A stretch of DNA of 41,415 bases from Methylobacterium sp. J-078 (GCF_022829285.1 NZ_JAKSYI010000065.1:1-41415), one strand, 5' to 3'; positions 29,121-38,488 are shown, numbered from the stretch's first letter. Program-made: numbers and translations. The notes: generated by a model not told the origin, from the sequence alone.

Positions 29121-30851
29121 ATGACCGCTGGTAACGCCCTGCAGCGTAGCCCGAGCCGCGACGATTTCGCGGCCCTGCTTGAGGAGTCCTTCCTCCAGCA
29201 CGAAATCACCGAAGGGTCCGTCGTCAAGGGTCGCGTCGTCGCGATCGAGAAGGACGTGGCCGTCATCGACATCGGCGCCAAGACGGAAGGCCGTGTCGCC
29301 CTCAAGGAATTCAACGGCCCCGGCCGCGAAGGCGAACTCGCCGTCGGCGACGAGGTCGAGGTCTATGTCGACCGCATCGAGAATGCGCTCGGCGAGGCCG
29401 TGATCTCGCGCGACAAGGCGCGCCGCGAGGAGAGCTGGGTCAAGCTCGAGAAGGCCTTCGAGGCCAACGAGCGCGTCACCGGCGCGATCTTCAACCAGGT
29501 CAAGGGCGGCTACACCGTCGACCTCGACGGCGCCGTGGCGTTCCTGCCGCGCTCCCAGGTCGACATCCGCCCCGTGCGCGACGTCACCCCGCTGCTGGGC
29601 ACCCCCCAGCCCTTCCAGATCCTCAAGATGGATCGCCGCCGCGGCAACATCGTCGTGTCGCGCCGCACCGTCCTCGAGGAGAGCCGCGCCGAGCAGCGCT
29701 CCGAGCTCGTGGCCAACCTCGAAGAAGGTCAGGTCATCGACGGCGTCGTCAAGAACATCACCGAATACGGTGCGTTCGTGGATCTGGGCGGCATCGACGG
29801 CCTGCTTCACGTCACCGACATGGCCTGGCGTCGCGTGAACCATCCGTCCGAGGTCGTGACCATCGGCCAGACGGTCAAGGTCAAGATCATCAAGATCAAC
29901 CACGAGACCCACCGTATCTCGCTCGGCATCAAGCAGCTGCTGGCCGATCCGTGGGAGGGCATCGCCCAGCGCTACCCGGTCGACGCCAAGCTCAAGGGCC
30001 GCGTCACCAACATCACCGATTACGGCGCCTTCGTGGAGCTGGAGCCGGGGATCGAGGGCCTGATCCACGTCTCCGAGATGTCCTGGACGAAGAAGAACGT
30101 CCACCCGGGCAAGATCGTCTCCACCTCGCAGGAAGTGGAAGTGCAGATCCTCGAGGTCGATCCGGTCAAGCGCCGCATCTCGCTCGGCCTCAAGCAGACC
30201 CTCCAGAACCCCTGGGAGGCCTTCGCCCAGCAGCATCCGGTGGGCTCCGAGGTCGAGGGCGAGGTCAAGAACAAGACCGAGTTCGGCCTGTTCATCGGTC
30301 TCGACGGCGATGTCGACGGCATGGTCCACCTGTCGGATCTCGACTGGAACCGTCCCGGCGAGCAGGTCATCGAGGAGTTCAAGAAGGGCGACATGCTGCG
30401 CGCCCAGGTTCTCGACGTCGATGTCGAGAAGGAGCGCATCTCGCTCGGCGTGAAGCAGCTCGGCGGTGACCCCTTCACGGAAGCGGGTGACCTCAAGAAG
30501 GGTCAGATCGTGACCTGCGAAGTGGTGGACGTGAAGGATTCGGGCGTCGACGTGAAGATCGTCGACACCGACCTGACGACCTTCATCCGCCGGGCCGAGC
30601 TCGCCCGCGACCGTGGCGACCAGCGCCCCGAGCGCTTCGCCGCCGGCGAGAAGTTCGACGCCCGCGTGATCCAGTTCGACCGCAAGGCGCGCCGGGTCCA
30701 GCTCTCGATCAAGGCCCTGGAAATGGCCGAGGAGAAGGAGGCGATGGCCCAGTTCGGTTCGACCGATTCGGGCGCCTCGCTCGGCGAGATCCTGGGCGCG
30801 GCCTTCAAGAAGGCCCGCACCAGCGACGACAAGGACGAGTCCCAGGACTGA
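29121..30851 (+). CDS. rpsA: 30S ribosomal protein S1
   Basis: A 576-residue protein with six S1 RNA-binding domains. Domain starts can be followed by the repeated motifs EGSVVKGRVVAIEKDVAVIDIG, EGQVIDGVVKNITEYGAFVDLGGIDGLLHVTDMAW, LKGRVTNITDYGAFVELEPGIEGLIHVSEMSW and VEGEVKNKTEFGLFIGLDGDVDGMVHLSDLDW. Repeated ISLGxKQ ends are also seen. It brings mRNA to the ribosome. The start has AGGAGA 4 bp upstream. In many alphaproteobacteria cmk lies directly upstream; here the neighbour is the phosphatase-RTX gene. Two hairpins follow, the second a real terminator. Confidence 0.97.
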   Translation: MTAGNALQRSPSRDDFAALLEESFLQHEITEGSVVKGRVVAIEKDVAVIDIGAKTEGRVALKEFNGPGREGELAVGDEVEVYVDRIENALGEAVISRDKARREESWVKLEKAFEANERVTGAIFNQVKGGYTVDLDGAVAFLPRSQVDIRPVRDVTPLLGTPQPFQILKMDRRRGNIVVSRRTVLEESRAEQRSELVANLEEGQVIDGVVKNITEYGAFVDLGGIDGLLHVTDMAWRRVNHPSEVVTIGQTVKVKIIKINHETHRISLGIKQLLADPWEGIAQRYPVDAKLKGRVTNITDYGAFVELEPGIEGLIHVSEMSWTKKNVHPGKIVSTSQEVEVQILEVDPVKRRISLGLKQTLQNPWEAFAQQHPVGSEVEGEVKNKTEFGLFIGLDGDVDGMVHLSDLDWNRPGEQVIEEFKKGDMLRAQVLDVDVEKERISLGVKQLGGDPFTEAGDLKKGQIVTCEVVDVKDSGVDVKIVDTDLTTFIRRAELARDRGDQRPERFAAGEKFDARVIQFDRKARRVQLSIKALEMAEEKEAMAQFGSTDSGASLGEILGAAFKKARTSDDKDESQD

Positions 30852-30861
30852 TCGTCCCGCC

Positions 30862-30883
30862 CCCCGGTCCTTCGGGACCGGGG
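30862..30883 (+). other. UUCG-capped hairpin after rpsA
   Basis: CCCCGGTCC-TTCG-GGACCGGGG, 10 nt after the rpsA stop. It has no T-run; it may protect the mRNA 3' end or assist the terminator 18 bp downstream. Confidence 0.7.
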
Positions 30884-30900
30884 ACTGACGTCTCGTGAGA

Positions 30901-30934
30901 GCCCGCGCCGGACCTGTTCCGGCGCGGGCTTTTT
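30901..30934 (+). terminator. Rho-independent terminator of rpsA
   Basis: 12-bp stem GCCCGCGCCGGA/TCCGGCGCGGGC with a 5-nt loop, followed by five T. Confidence 0.95.
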
Positions 30935-30995
30935 CGTACCCGCATTTCCTCCACATGCTACGCCGAGACCGGCGGGGAGGGGGCTTGCTCCCCCC

Positions 30996-31024
30996 TTGCC
31001 GGTCGCCGCAATGCGGCGCTAGAA
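30996..31024 (+). promoter_or_regulatory. Promoter of the sppA-ihfB-lapA-trpF cluster
   Basis: TTGCCG (30996-31001), 17 bp, CTAGAA (31019-31024). The spacer holds a GCCGCAATGCGGC palindrome. The predicted leader to sppA is about 180 nt. Confidence 0.55.
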
Positions 31025-31210
31025 CACGATCCCTGACAGTGACCGGCCCTGCGTTTCCCCAAAGGACGCGAGATGCGCCAAAGGCTTGGTGCAAATCGGC
31101 CGGGAGTGTGGGACAAGGTTCGCCCGCCGCCGTCATCGGGTGGGTGCCGGACCGCCAGTCCGGACAGAATCAGCCGGCAGAGCCGGCGCGCGAGGGAGCG
31201 TAACCAGCGC

Positions 31211-32197
31211 ATGGCCGCGGATGCCGAACTTCTGATCGATCGCCGGCGTCTGCGCCGCAAGCTCTCCCTCTGGCGGGTCCTGGGCATCGGCGGCCTCGTG
31301 GTGGCCGTGGGCGCGGTCGGCCTGCGGGTTCGCAGCGGCGGCGAGGCCCTGACCCTCGGAAGCGTGCGCCCGCAGATCGCCCGGATCTCGGTGGGCGGCT
31401 TCATCGCCGGCAGCGAATCCACCACCAAGCTGATCGAGCGGGTCCGCGACGCGGATTCCGTGCGCGGGGTCGTCGTCTCGATCTCGTCGCCCGGCGGCAC
31501 CACCACGGGCTCCGAAGAGCTCTACCGCAACCTGCGCGCGCTCGCCGAGAAGAAGCCCATGGTGGCCTTCGTCGACGGCACCGCCGCGTCCGGCGCCTAC
31601 ATCGCGGCGATCGCCGCCGACCACATCGTGGCGCGCGAGACCGCGCTCGTCGGTTCGATCGGCGTCCTGTTCCAGTATCCGGACCTGTCGGGCCTCCTCG
31701 ACAAGGTCGGGGTCAAGGTCGAGTCCGTGAAGTCGGCGCCCCTCAAGGCCGAGCCGTCGGGCTTCACGCCCACCTCGCCCGAGGCACGCGCCGCCCTGGC
31801 GGCCGTCGTCGGCGATACCTACGCCTGGTTCAAGGGCCTCGTGGCCGACCGGCGCAAGATGTCCGACAAGGAACTCGCCACGGTCTCCGACGGGCGTGTG
31901 TTCAGCGGGCGCCAGAGCGTGCCCCTGAAGCTCGTGGACGGCCTCGGCGGCGAGCGGCAGGCCATCGCCTGGCTCGAGACGGAGCGCGGCGTGGCCAAGG
32001 ACCTGCCGGTACTGGACTGGAAGCCCACGGCCAAGAGCGACTTTCGCCTGTGGTCGGCCCTCGGGCTCGGGGCCGATCTCGTCGGCCTCGAAGGTCTGGC
32101 CACCCGCCTGCGCCAGGTCGGTGACGAGACGGCGAGCCTCACCCAGGGCGGGCTCCTCGTGCTCTGGCGCCCCGGCCCGGCGGAAGCCACCCGCTGA
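31211..32197 (+). CDS. sppA: Signal peptide peptidase SppA (S49 family)
   Basis: A 328-residue membrane-anchored serine protease. It has one N-terminal membrane segment (about 21-41) and then an S49 domain with VVVSISSPGGTTTGSEELYR, catalytic Ser127 (TAASGAYIAA) and Lys179 (SAPLKAEPSG). The Ser-Lys distance of 52 residues equals that of the short SppA of Bacillus. The family digests signal peptides left in the membrane. ATG 31211 has GAGGGAGCG upstream. The gene opens the sppA-ihfB-lapA-trpF run known from other alphaproteobacteria. Confidence 0.93.
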   Translation: MAADAELLIDRRRLRRKLSLWRVLGIGGLVVAVGAVGLRVRSGGEALTLGSVRPQIARISVGGFIAGSESTTKLIERVRDADSVRGVVVSISSPGGTTTGSEELYRNLRALAEKKPMVAFVDGTAASGAYIAAIAADHIVARETALVGSIGVLFQYPDLSGLLDKVGVKVESVKSAPLKAEPSGFTPTSPEARAALAAVVGDTYAWFKGLVADRRKMSDKELATVSDGRVFSGRQSVPLKLVDGLGGERQAIAWLETERGVAKDLPVLDWKPTAKSDFRLWSALGLGADLVGLEGLATRLRQVGDETASLTQGGLLVLWRPGPAEATR

Positions 32198-32244
32198 GGG
32201 CGCCGGCCCAACACCCTCGTGCATGACTTCGTGAAGGCCGCCGC

Positions 32245-32556
32245 ATGATCAAGTCGGAGCTCGTGCTCAAGATCGCCGAGCAGAACCCGCACCTCTACCA
32301 GCGCGATGTCGAGACGCTCGTGAACGCGATCCTCGACACCATCGCGGATGCCCTCGCCCGGGGCGACCGGGTCGAGCTGCGCGGCTTCGGTGCTTTCTCG
32401 GTCAAGCGCCGTGACGCGCGACGCGGGCGCAACCCGCGCACGGGTGCGGCCGTTGCCGTTTCCGAGAAGGCCATCCCCGTGTTCAAGACGGGCAAGGAGA
32501 TGCGCCTGCGCCTCAACGAGGCGGGCATCGGCGACGCGGGTGCCTCTGCGTCCTGA
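32245..32556 (+). CDS. ihfB: Integration host factor subunit beta
   Basis: A 103-residue HU/IHF-family DNA-bending protein. [23 protein letters not shown] is the IHF-beta N-terminus, [27 protein letters not shown] is the family signature and DNA-intercalating arm with the key Pro, and the short tail is Ala/Ser-rich. It pairs with IHF-alpha to bend DNA at promoters, origins and recombination sites. It lies 47 bp after sppA and 40 bp before lapA. Confidence 0.96.
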   Translation: MIKSELVLKIAEQNPHLYQRDVETLVNAILDTIADALARGDRVELRGFGAFSVKRRDARRGRNPRTGAAVAVSEKAIPVFKTGKEMRLRLNEAGIGDAGASAS

Positions 32557-32596
32557 TCGGCCGCCGCCTCGTTCCCTACCTTCGGAGTTCCACGCG

Positions 32597-32971
32597 ATGA
32601 TCCGCTTCCTCAAAGGTTTGGTGCTGCTTCCCGTGGCGATCCTCGTGGTCGCCTTCGCGGTGGCCAACCGCGACGCGGTGCGGGTGTCGTTCGATCCCCT
32701 CTCGCCCGACATGCCGGTCTTCAGCGCGACGCTGCCGCTCTACCTCCTGATGTTCATCGCGGTGGCGTTGGGGGTGCTGCTGGGCGGCTGTGGCGCCTGG
32801 CTCGGTCAGGCGAGCACCCGCCGCACCAGCGCCGAGCGCCGCCGCGAGATCCGCCGCCTGGAGGGCGAGACCGCCCGCCTGAAGACCTACGCCCCGCCGC
32901 CGGCCAATGAGGGCCCGAACGGCATCTACCGCAACGCCTCCGACCGCGTCGCCCTCCCGGCGCCGCGCTGA
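32597..32971 (+). CDS. lapA: LapA-domain (DUF1049, YciS-like) membrane protein
   Basis: A 124-residue protein with two membrane segments (about 5-22, LKGLVLLPVAILVVAFAVAN, and about 44-68), between them the LapA-type NRDAVRVSFDPL. A basic, likely helical cytoplasmic tail follows (RRTSAERRREIRRLEGETARLK). In E. coli LapA works with LapB in control of LPS synthesis. Placement between ihfB and trpF is conserved in alphaproteobacteria. Confidence 0.87.
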   Translation: MIRFLKGLVLLPVAILVVAFAVANRDAVRVSFDPLSPDMPVFSATLPLYLLMFIAVALGVLLGGCGAWLGQASTRRTSAERRREIRRLEGETARLKTYAPPPANEGPNGIYRNASDRVALPAPR

Positions 32972-32999
32972 AGGCGACTGCCCGAAGCCCCGCCGCCGC

Positions 33000-33641
33000 A
33001 TGTCCGCCATCGCGATCAAGATCTGCGGGCTCAGCACGCCGGCGACCCTCGACGCCGCCCTGGCGGCCGGCGCCGACCTCGTCGGCTTCGTGCATTTCCC
33101 GAAGAGCCCCCGTCACGTCGGGCTGGAGGCCGGCCGCGCCCTGTCGGCACAGGCGCGGGGCCGGGCCGATCGGGTGCTGCTCCTCGTCGACCCGGACGAT
33201 GCCCTGGTGGCCGCCGCCGTCGCGGCCCTGGACCCCGAATGGATCCAGCTCCACGGCCGCGAGACGCCCGAGCGCGTCGCGGCGATCCGCACGGCCACCG
33301 GCCGCCGGGTGATGAAGGCCATCGGCATCGCCACCGCGGCGGACCTCGCCTCCGTGGCCGCCCATGCGGGTGTGGCCGACCGCATCCTCCTCGATGCCAA
33401 GGCGCCACCGGAGGCGGCCCTGCCCGGCGGCAACGGCCACAGCTTCGACTGGGACCTCCTCGATGGCGCCCGTCTCCCGGCGGATTACATGCTCTCGGGC
33501 GGCCTCACCCCCGATACCGTCGCGGCGGCGCTGGCCCGCACCGGCGCCCGGGCGGTCGACGTCTCCTCGGGCGTCGAAGACCGGCCGGGCGAGAAGTCGC
33601 CGGAGCGGATCGCGGCCTTCATCGCCGCCGCGCGCGGCTGA
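33000..33641 (+). CDS. trpF: Phosphoribosylanthranilate isomerase
   Basis: A 213-residue TIM-barrel enzyme of tryptophan synthesis (third step). It shows KICGLSTPATLDAALAAGADLVGFVHFPKSPRHV, QLHGRETPERV, LLDAKAP, LSGGLTPDTV and the phosphate-binding VDVSSGVEDRPGEKSPERI. ATG 33000 lies 28 bp after lapA. It stands apart from trpB by 186 bp that contain a candidate promoter. Confidence 0.95.
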   Translation: MSAIAIKICGLSTPATLDAALAAGADLVGFVHFPKSPRHVGLEAGRALSAQARGRADRVLLLVDPDDALVAAAVAALDPEWIQLHGRETPERVAAIRTATGRRVMKAIGIATAADLASVAAHAGVADRILLDAKAPPEAALPGGNGHSFDWDLLDGARLPADYMLSGGLTPDTVAAALARTGARAVDVSSGVEDRPGEKSPERIAAFIAAARG

Positions 33642-33722
33642 CGGGCCGGGCGTCCGCGCCGCCAACCCCTTGCTTTCGGCCCGGAAAGCGCCCTGAATCC
33701 GCGATCCGGCGCGTTGGCCGCA

Positions 33723-33751
33723 TTGTCGCCGCACCCCACGCGGGTCTAGGC
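33723..33751 (+). promoter_or_regulatory. Candidate promoter of trpB
   Basis: TTGTCG (33723-33728), 17 bp, CTAGGC (33746-33751), about 70 bp before the GTG start. Confidence 0.42.
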
Positions 33752-33827
33752 GTGTCGCCAAACGCGAAATCCGATTCCCGCGTGCGCATCGTCCAACCGT
33801 GCACACCCGATTCCGAGGACCAAGCCC

Positions 33828-35069
<1,242 letters not shown>

Positions 35070-35109
35070 GACCGGGACGGGACGCGCCATTTTCTGAGGC
35101 GCGACCCCG

Positions 35110-35138
35110 TTGACACCTCACGGCGGGTTTCCCTATAC
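35110..35138 (+). promoter_or_regulatory. Promoter of tRNA-Met
   Basis: TTGACA (35110-35115), exactly 17 bp, CTATAC (35133-35138). It is the best -35/-10 pair in the window and lies about 35 nt of leader ahead of the tRNA. Confidence 0.85.
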
Positions 35139-35180
35139 CGCCGATCTCATCGCGGCGCCGCTCTCCGGCGGCCGCGATCT

Positions 35181-35257
35181 GGCGGGGTAGCTCAGCTGGT
35201 TAGAGCAGAGGAATCATAATCCTTGTGTCGGGGGTTCAAATCCCTCCCTCGCTACCA
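35181..35257 (+). tRNA. tRNA-Met (anticodon CAT, elongator type)
   Basis: 77 nt with encoded CCA. The acceptor stem GGCGGGG pairs with CCTCGCT (two G-U pairs), the anticodon loop ATCATAA reads CAT, and the T-loop is TTCAAAT. The acceptor start GGCGGGG and the paired first base argue against initiator tRNA; the lysidine tRNA-Ile(CAT) is the alternative and less likely. Confidence 0.93.
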
Positions 35258-35271
35258 ATATTTCCAATGAC

Positions 35272-35427
35272 TTAGACGCGAAGCCCTGGCCTGGACGCCG
35301 GGGCTTTTTCGTTCCGGGGCGGATCTGGGGCGGGACCTCGGGTTTCCTTCGAAGCCCAGGCGCCGGCTCGGCCTGCCGCGAGCACGGCGGCGGTGCCGAG
35401 CACCAGCGACCGTCGGTCGATGATCAT
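35272..35427 (-). pseudogene. 5' remnant of a Tat-exported protein, cut at the tRNA-Met terminator
   Basis: A 51-codon frame that begins with ATG overlapping the stop of the metallopeptidase (ATGA), a sign of translational coupling. Its first 25 residues, MIIDRRSLVLGTAAVLAAGR then AGAWA, look like a twin-arginine signal peptide. After about residue 30 the frame runs into the back of the tRNA-Met terminator and ends at 35272, with no mature domain. The simplest reading is a second gene of the metallopeptidase operon whose 3' part was lost at the tRNA-side junction. Confidence 0.55.
35282..35309 (+). terminator. Rho-independent terminator of tRNA-Met
   Basis: 9-bp stem AGCCCTGGC/GCCGGGGCT (one G-U pair), 6-nt loop, five T. 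Confidence 0.88.
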
Positions 35428-36134
35428 GGCCGCGCCGGCCCGGAGGTTTGCATGGCCTCGAACGCGGCGGCTCGCGGGCTGCCGAACAGTCGGTTCAGGT
35501 ACCCGAAATAGACCGGCTGCTTCCGCCGGAGCTCCTCGCGGGTGAAGGGCTCGCGCGCCAGCCTTCCGTGCAGGTAGACGCTGGCGGTCATCGCGAAGAA
35601 CTCGCCGGGATTCTTCAGGAGATAGGCGTCGGCCGGGTAGAATCCGCCCTCCCTGGCCCGCTCGTAGAAGGCCAGGATGTCCGGGTTCCGCTTGCCGCTG
35701 GGCAGCATCCGGACGTGGTAGACGTGCATGTACTCGTGCAGCAGGATCGGACAGTCGTCGCCCGGGTCCGCGACCGCGATGGTGACGCTGTCGCCGCCGC
35801 TGTAGTGGCTGCCCGCGCTCGCGCCGGTCTGCACCACCACGGGAAAGCGTCGCAGGAAAGCCTTGGTGGAAGCGTCGAGGACGGTGGCCTCGACGAGGTC
35901 GACCTGATGCTCGGCCGCCCGCCGCAATTTTGCGAGCTCGGCGTTCGGGACATCCCGGGCCATCTCGATCCGGTAGCCGCGATAGGTCGCGCTCCCGTCA
36001 CCGGATCGAGACGTGGCGGCCGCGACCGCTTGCGGGGCGGCGTCGACCGTCCCGCCGTGGACGGCCATCGTCCCCGCCACGGCGAGCGCGGCCACGACGT
36101 GCCAGAGCGGGGATGCCAGTTGGGCTGGGGCCAT
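35424..36134 (-). CDS. Secreted zinc metallopeptidase-like protein (HEYMH)
   Basis: A 236-residue protein with an N-terminal signal peptide (hydrophobic about 10-27, cleavage near DAA-PQ). The zinc-binding motif is LLHEYMHVYH (His133, Glu134, His137), and a Glu in NPGEFFAMTASVYLHG (Glu178) is the likely third ligand. This HExxH...E layout resembles the catalytic domain of anthrax lethal factor-type gluzincins (inference from motif only). ATG 36134 was chosen because an earlier frame start (36248) would run through the operator at 36221-36263. Substrate unknown. It is divergent from the two-component system at 36314 and faces one copy of the conserved element. Confidence 0.78.
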   Translation of the reverse strand: MAPAQLASPLWHVVAALAVAGTMAVHGGTVDAAPQAVAAATSRSGDGSATYRGYRIEMARDVPNAELAKLRRAAEHQVDLVEATVLDASTKAFLRRFPVVVQTGASAGSHYSGGDSVTIAVADPGDDCPILLHEYMHVYHVRMLPSGKRNPDILAFYERAREGGFYPADAYLLKNPGEFFAMTASVYLHGRLAREPFTREELRRKQPVYFGYLNRLFGSPRAAAFEAMQTSGPARP

Positions 36135-36220
36135 GGGTCCGGTGCCTCTGTTCGTCGGTTCGCCGGGACCCGCCCGGGGGCCTGCGCTGCGATGCCGACG
36201 ACCGTCGCGTCCAGACCGTT

Positions 36221-36263
36221 CCCGAATGTGACGGGATGCGCGCGGCATGTAACGTTTTGTGAC
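36221..36263 (-). promoter_or_regulatory. Operator copy A of a 43-bp bipartite element
   Basis: Read on the minus strand, block 1 is GTCACAAAACGTTACAT and block 2 is GTCACATTCGGG, with 14 variable bases between. The half-sites GTCACA, GTTACA and GTCACA start 10 and 21 bp apart, the spacing bound by OmpR-family regulators. The element ends 86 bp before the metallopeptidase start codon. The same layout recurs at 38446-38488. Confidence 0.75.
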
Positions 36264-36279
36264 AGCGGGCGCTTTCGCG

Positions 36280-36307
36280 TTGCGGCCCGGTCACCGCGGC
36301 CTATCCT
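36280..36307 (+). promoter_or_regulatory. Candidate promoter of the response regulator, implying a leaderless mRNA
   Basis: TTGCGG (36280-36285), 16 bp, TATCCT (36302-36307). The start codon is only 6 bp beyond the -10, so transcription would begin at or next to the A of ATG 36314. No ribosome site is present. Confidence 0.5.
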
Positions 36308-36313
36308 GACGTC

Positions 36314-37045
36314 ATGTGCGACAGCGTCACCATCGCCATCGTCGAGGACGACGACGACATCCGTACCCAGCTCACCGGCTATCTGGAGGGCGAGGGGTTC
36401 CGCGTGGTCGGCCTCGACGGAGGCGCGGGACTCGACCGGCTTCTCGCAACTGGACCCGCCCCGGACCTGATCGTGCTCGACTGGATGCTGCCGGGCGAGG
36501 ACGGGCTGTCGATCTGCCGGCGGCTGCGCGAGGAGGGCGGTCCCCCCATCGTGATGCTGACCGCGAAGGACGAGGACATCGACCGGGTGCTCGGCCTGGA
36601 GATGGGGGCCGACGACTACGTCTCGAAGCCCTTCAATCCCCGCGTCCTGCTCGCCCGCATCCGCGCGGTCCTGCGCCGTGCGCAGGGGAACGGTGCCCAT
36701 CCGGCCAATGGCGAGCCGGAAACGCTCGCCGTGGCAGACCTCGTCGTCGACCTCGCCGCGCGGCGGGTCACGGTCGGAGACCCGAGGACGGACATCCCGC
36801 TGACCAGCGCCGAGTACGACCTGCTGCACTGCTTCGTCACCCGGCCGCAGCGGGTGCTCTCGCGCGACCAGCTCCTCGACTGGACGCGCGGCCGCACGGC
36901 GGACGCCTTCGACCGGACCATCGACGTGCAGGTGAGCCGGTTGCGGCACAAGCTCGACGCCGCGGGCAGCGAGGCGGCCGCGCTTCTCAAGACCGTCCGC
37001 AATGCCGGCTACATCCTCGCCGCACCGGTGAGGCAGGCTCCGTGA
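36314..37045 (+). CDS. OmpR-family response regulator
   Basis: A 243-residue regulator with receiver residues in EDDDD (11-15), Asp56 (IVLDWMLPGEDG), Thr83 and Lys105 (SKPF). The winged-helix output domain (about 140-238) includes FDRTIDVQVSRLRHKLD. It is in the RstA/OmpR style. The gene overlaps the kinase start by one base (TGATG). It is divergent from the metallopeptidase and lies next to operator copy A; it is the natural candidate to bind both operator copies. Confidence 0.94.
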   Translation: MCDSVTIAIVEDDDDIRTQLTGYLEGEGFRVVGLDGGAGLDRLLATGPAPDLIVLDWMLPGEDGLSICRRLREEGGPPIVMLTAKDEDIDRVLGLEMGADDYVSKPFNPRVLLARIRAVLRRAQGNGAHPANGEPETLAVADLVVDLAARRVTVGDPRTDIPLTSAEYDLLHCFVTRPQRVLSRDQLLDWTRGRTADAFDRTIDVQVSRLRHKLDAAGSEAAALLKTVRNAGYILAAPVRQAP

Positions 37046-38418
37046 TGGCCCGCGTCGGCCTGCTCGGGCGGATCATGCTGCTCCTGCTCGGGGCGCTCTC
37101 CCTGCTCGTCCTCGCCACCGTCGCCGTGGACACGTGGCAGCGTCGGCAGGAGCGCTCCCCCTACGGCACGCGCTTTCCGCGCGTCGACCAGGCCGCGAAC
37201 ATCGTGATCCTGCTGCGGGATGCGGATCCTGCCCTGAGACCGGCCATCCTGAAGGCCGTGAGCGGCGAGGCCCTCAGGGCCGAGATCACCGACGTGCCGC
37301 CCGACGATCACGACCGGATCCCCGAACCGCGTCTCGAACGACGCCTGCGCCGGATGACGGGCGATCCGGATGGGCCGCTGCGGGCATTCACCGACACCGC
37401 GATGCTGCACCGGGGCGTCGATCCCGCCGAGGTCAACGACAGGGATCGCGACGGGCCCATCGGTCGCCTCGCGACGGCGACCTATCGACTGCCGGACGGC
37501 CGGACCCTGGTGATCTCGGCCGTCGAGAAGCACCGGTCGATCATGCCGTGGCTGCTCGGCCAGCCGCTGAGCCTGTGGGTGGCCGTCCTCGGTGCGGCGG
37601 TGGCCGGGCTCGTCCTCGTCGGCGCACGCCACGAGCTCGCCCCCCTGCGACGCCTCACCGAGGCGGTCACCCGATTCGACGGTCGTGCCCACCAGCCGGT
37701 GGCGACGCCCCAGGGCGCCCCGGAGATCCGCGGGCTTTCGCGGGCGGTCCGGGACATGCAGGAGCGGATCGTCGGGCTCCTCGGGGAACGCTCGATGCTG
37801 ATCGGCGCGATCTCGCACGACCTCAAGACCTACCTGACCCGCCTGCGGCTGCGGGCGGAAGGCGTGACGGAACCGGAGCGACGAAACAGGCTGATCGAGG
37901 ATCTCGATGCGATGACCGCGCTGATCGAGACCTCCCTGGGCTTCGCCCGGGGCACGGCCGTCGAGGTGGGACGGACGGCGGTCGACCTCGCCGACCTCGT
38001 CGCCGTCGAGGTGGCCGAACACGCCGCGCAAGGCATCGACGTCCGCCTGATCGGCGAGGACGTGCAGGATGTCGTCGCCGCCGGGGATGCGGTCGCCCTG
38101 CGCCGGGTCGTCGCCAACCTGATCGGGAACGCCGTCAAGTTCGGCCGCTCCACGGTGGCCGTCTCCGTGAGCCGGACCGGCGCGCTGTGCCGGGTCACGG
38201 TGGAGGACGACGGCCCGGGCATTCCGGAATCCGAGCGGACGGCCGTGTTCAGCCCGTTCTACCGGAGCGAACGGTCCCGCAACCGCCGGACCGGCGGCAC
38301 CGGTCTCGGCCTCGCCATCGCCCGCCAGATCGCGGAGGCGCATGGCGGCACCGTCGTGGCCGAGTCGTCACCGCTCGGCGGCGCACGCCTCGTCGCGACC
38401 CTGCCGGCCATCGCCTGA
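37045..38418 (+). CDS. Sensor histidine kinase (OmpR-partner, EnvZ/RstB-like)
   Basis: A 457-residue kinase. First membrane segment about 8-28, periplasmic domain about 30-172, second membrane segment about 175-194 (LSLWVAVLGAAVAGLVLVGA). HAMP follows, then the phosphoacceptor helix with ISHDLKTYLTRLRLR (His258), N box NLIGNAVKFG, G1 DDGPGIP, F box VFSPFYRSE and G2 GGTGLGLAIA. It is co-translated with the regulator at 36314. The periplasmic domain contains a run of charged residues (DRDRDGP) but no domain I can name. Confidence 0.93.
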   Translation: MARVGLLGRIMLLLLGALSLLVLATVAVDTWQRRQERSPYGTRFPRVDQAANIVILLRDADPALRPAILKAVSGEALRAEITDVPPDDHDRIPEPRLERRLRRMTGDPDGPLRAFTDTAMLHRGVDPAEVNDRDRDGPIGRLATATYRLPDGRTLVISAVEKHRSIMPWLLGQPLSLWVAVLGAAVAGLVLVGARHELAPLRRLTEAVTRFDGRAHQPVATPQGAPEIRGLSRAVRDMQERIVGLLGERSMLIGAISHDLKTYLTRLRLRAEGVTEPERRNRLIEDLDAMTALIETSLGFARGTAVEVGRTAVDLADLVAVEVAEHAAQGIDVRLIGEDVQDVVAAGDAVALRRVVANLIGNAVKFGRSTVAVSVSRTGALCRVTVEDDGPGIPESERTAVFSPFYRSERSRNRRTGGTGLGLAIARQIAEAHGGTVVAESSPLGGARLVATLPAIA

Positions 38419-38445
38419 CGACCGGCCTGGCCCGCAGGGCGGCCC

Positions 38446-38488
38446 GTTACAAAACGTTACGTCGACGCATCGGTCGGTCACATCCGGG
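38446..38488 (+). promoter_or_regulatory. Operator copy B of the 43-bp bipartite element
   Basis: Block 1 is GTTACAAAACGTTACGT and block 2 is GTCACATCCGGG. Compared with copy A, 15 of 17 and 11 of 12 bases agree in the two blocks, whereas the 14-base spacer is nearly unrelated. Half-sites again start 10 and 21 bp apart. It ends 84 bp before the start codon of the secreted protein at 38573. Confidence 0.75.

Noticed and set aside
29109..31136. 675-codon minus-strand frame opposite rpsA
   Set aside because: Mirror of the repeated S1 domains; no family resemblance.
38446..38488. Copy B read as a transcription terminator of the kinase gene
   Set aside because: The half-sites are direct repeats, not a hairpin with a T-run, and the same layout recurs at 36221-36263 in a promoter region.
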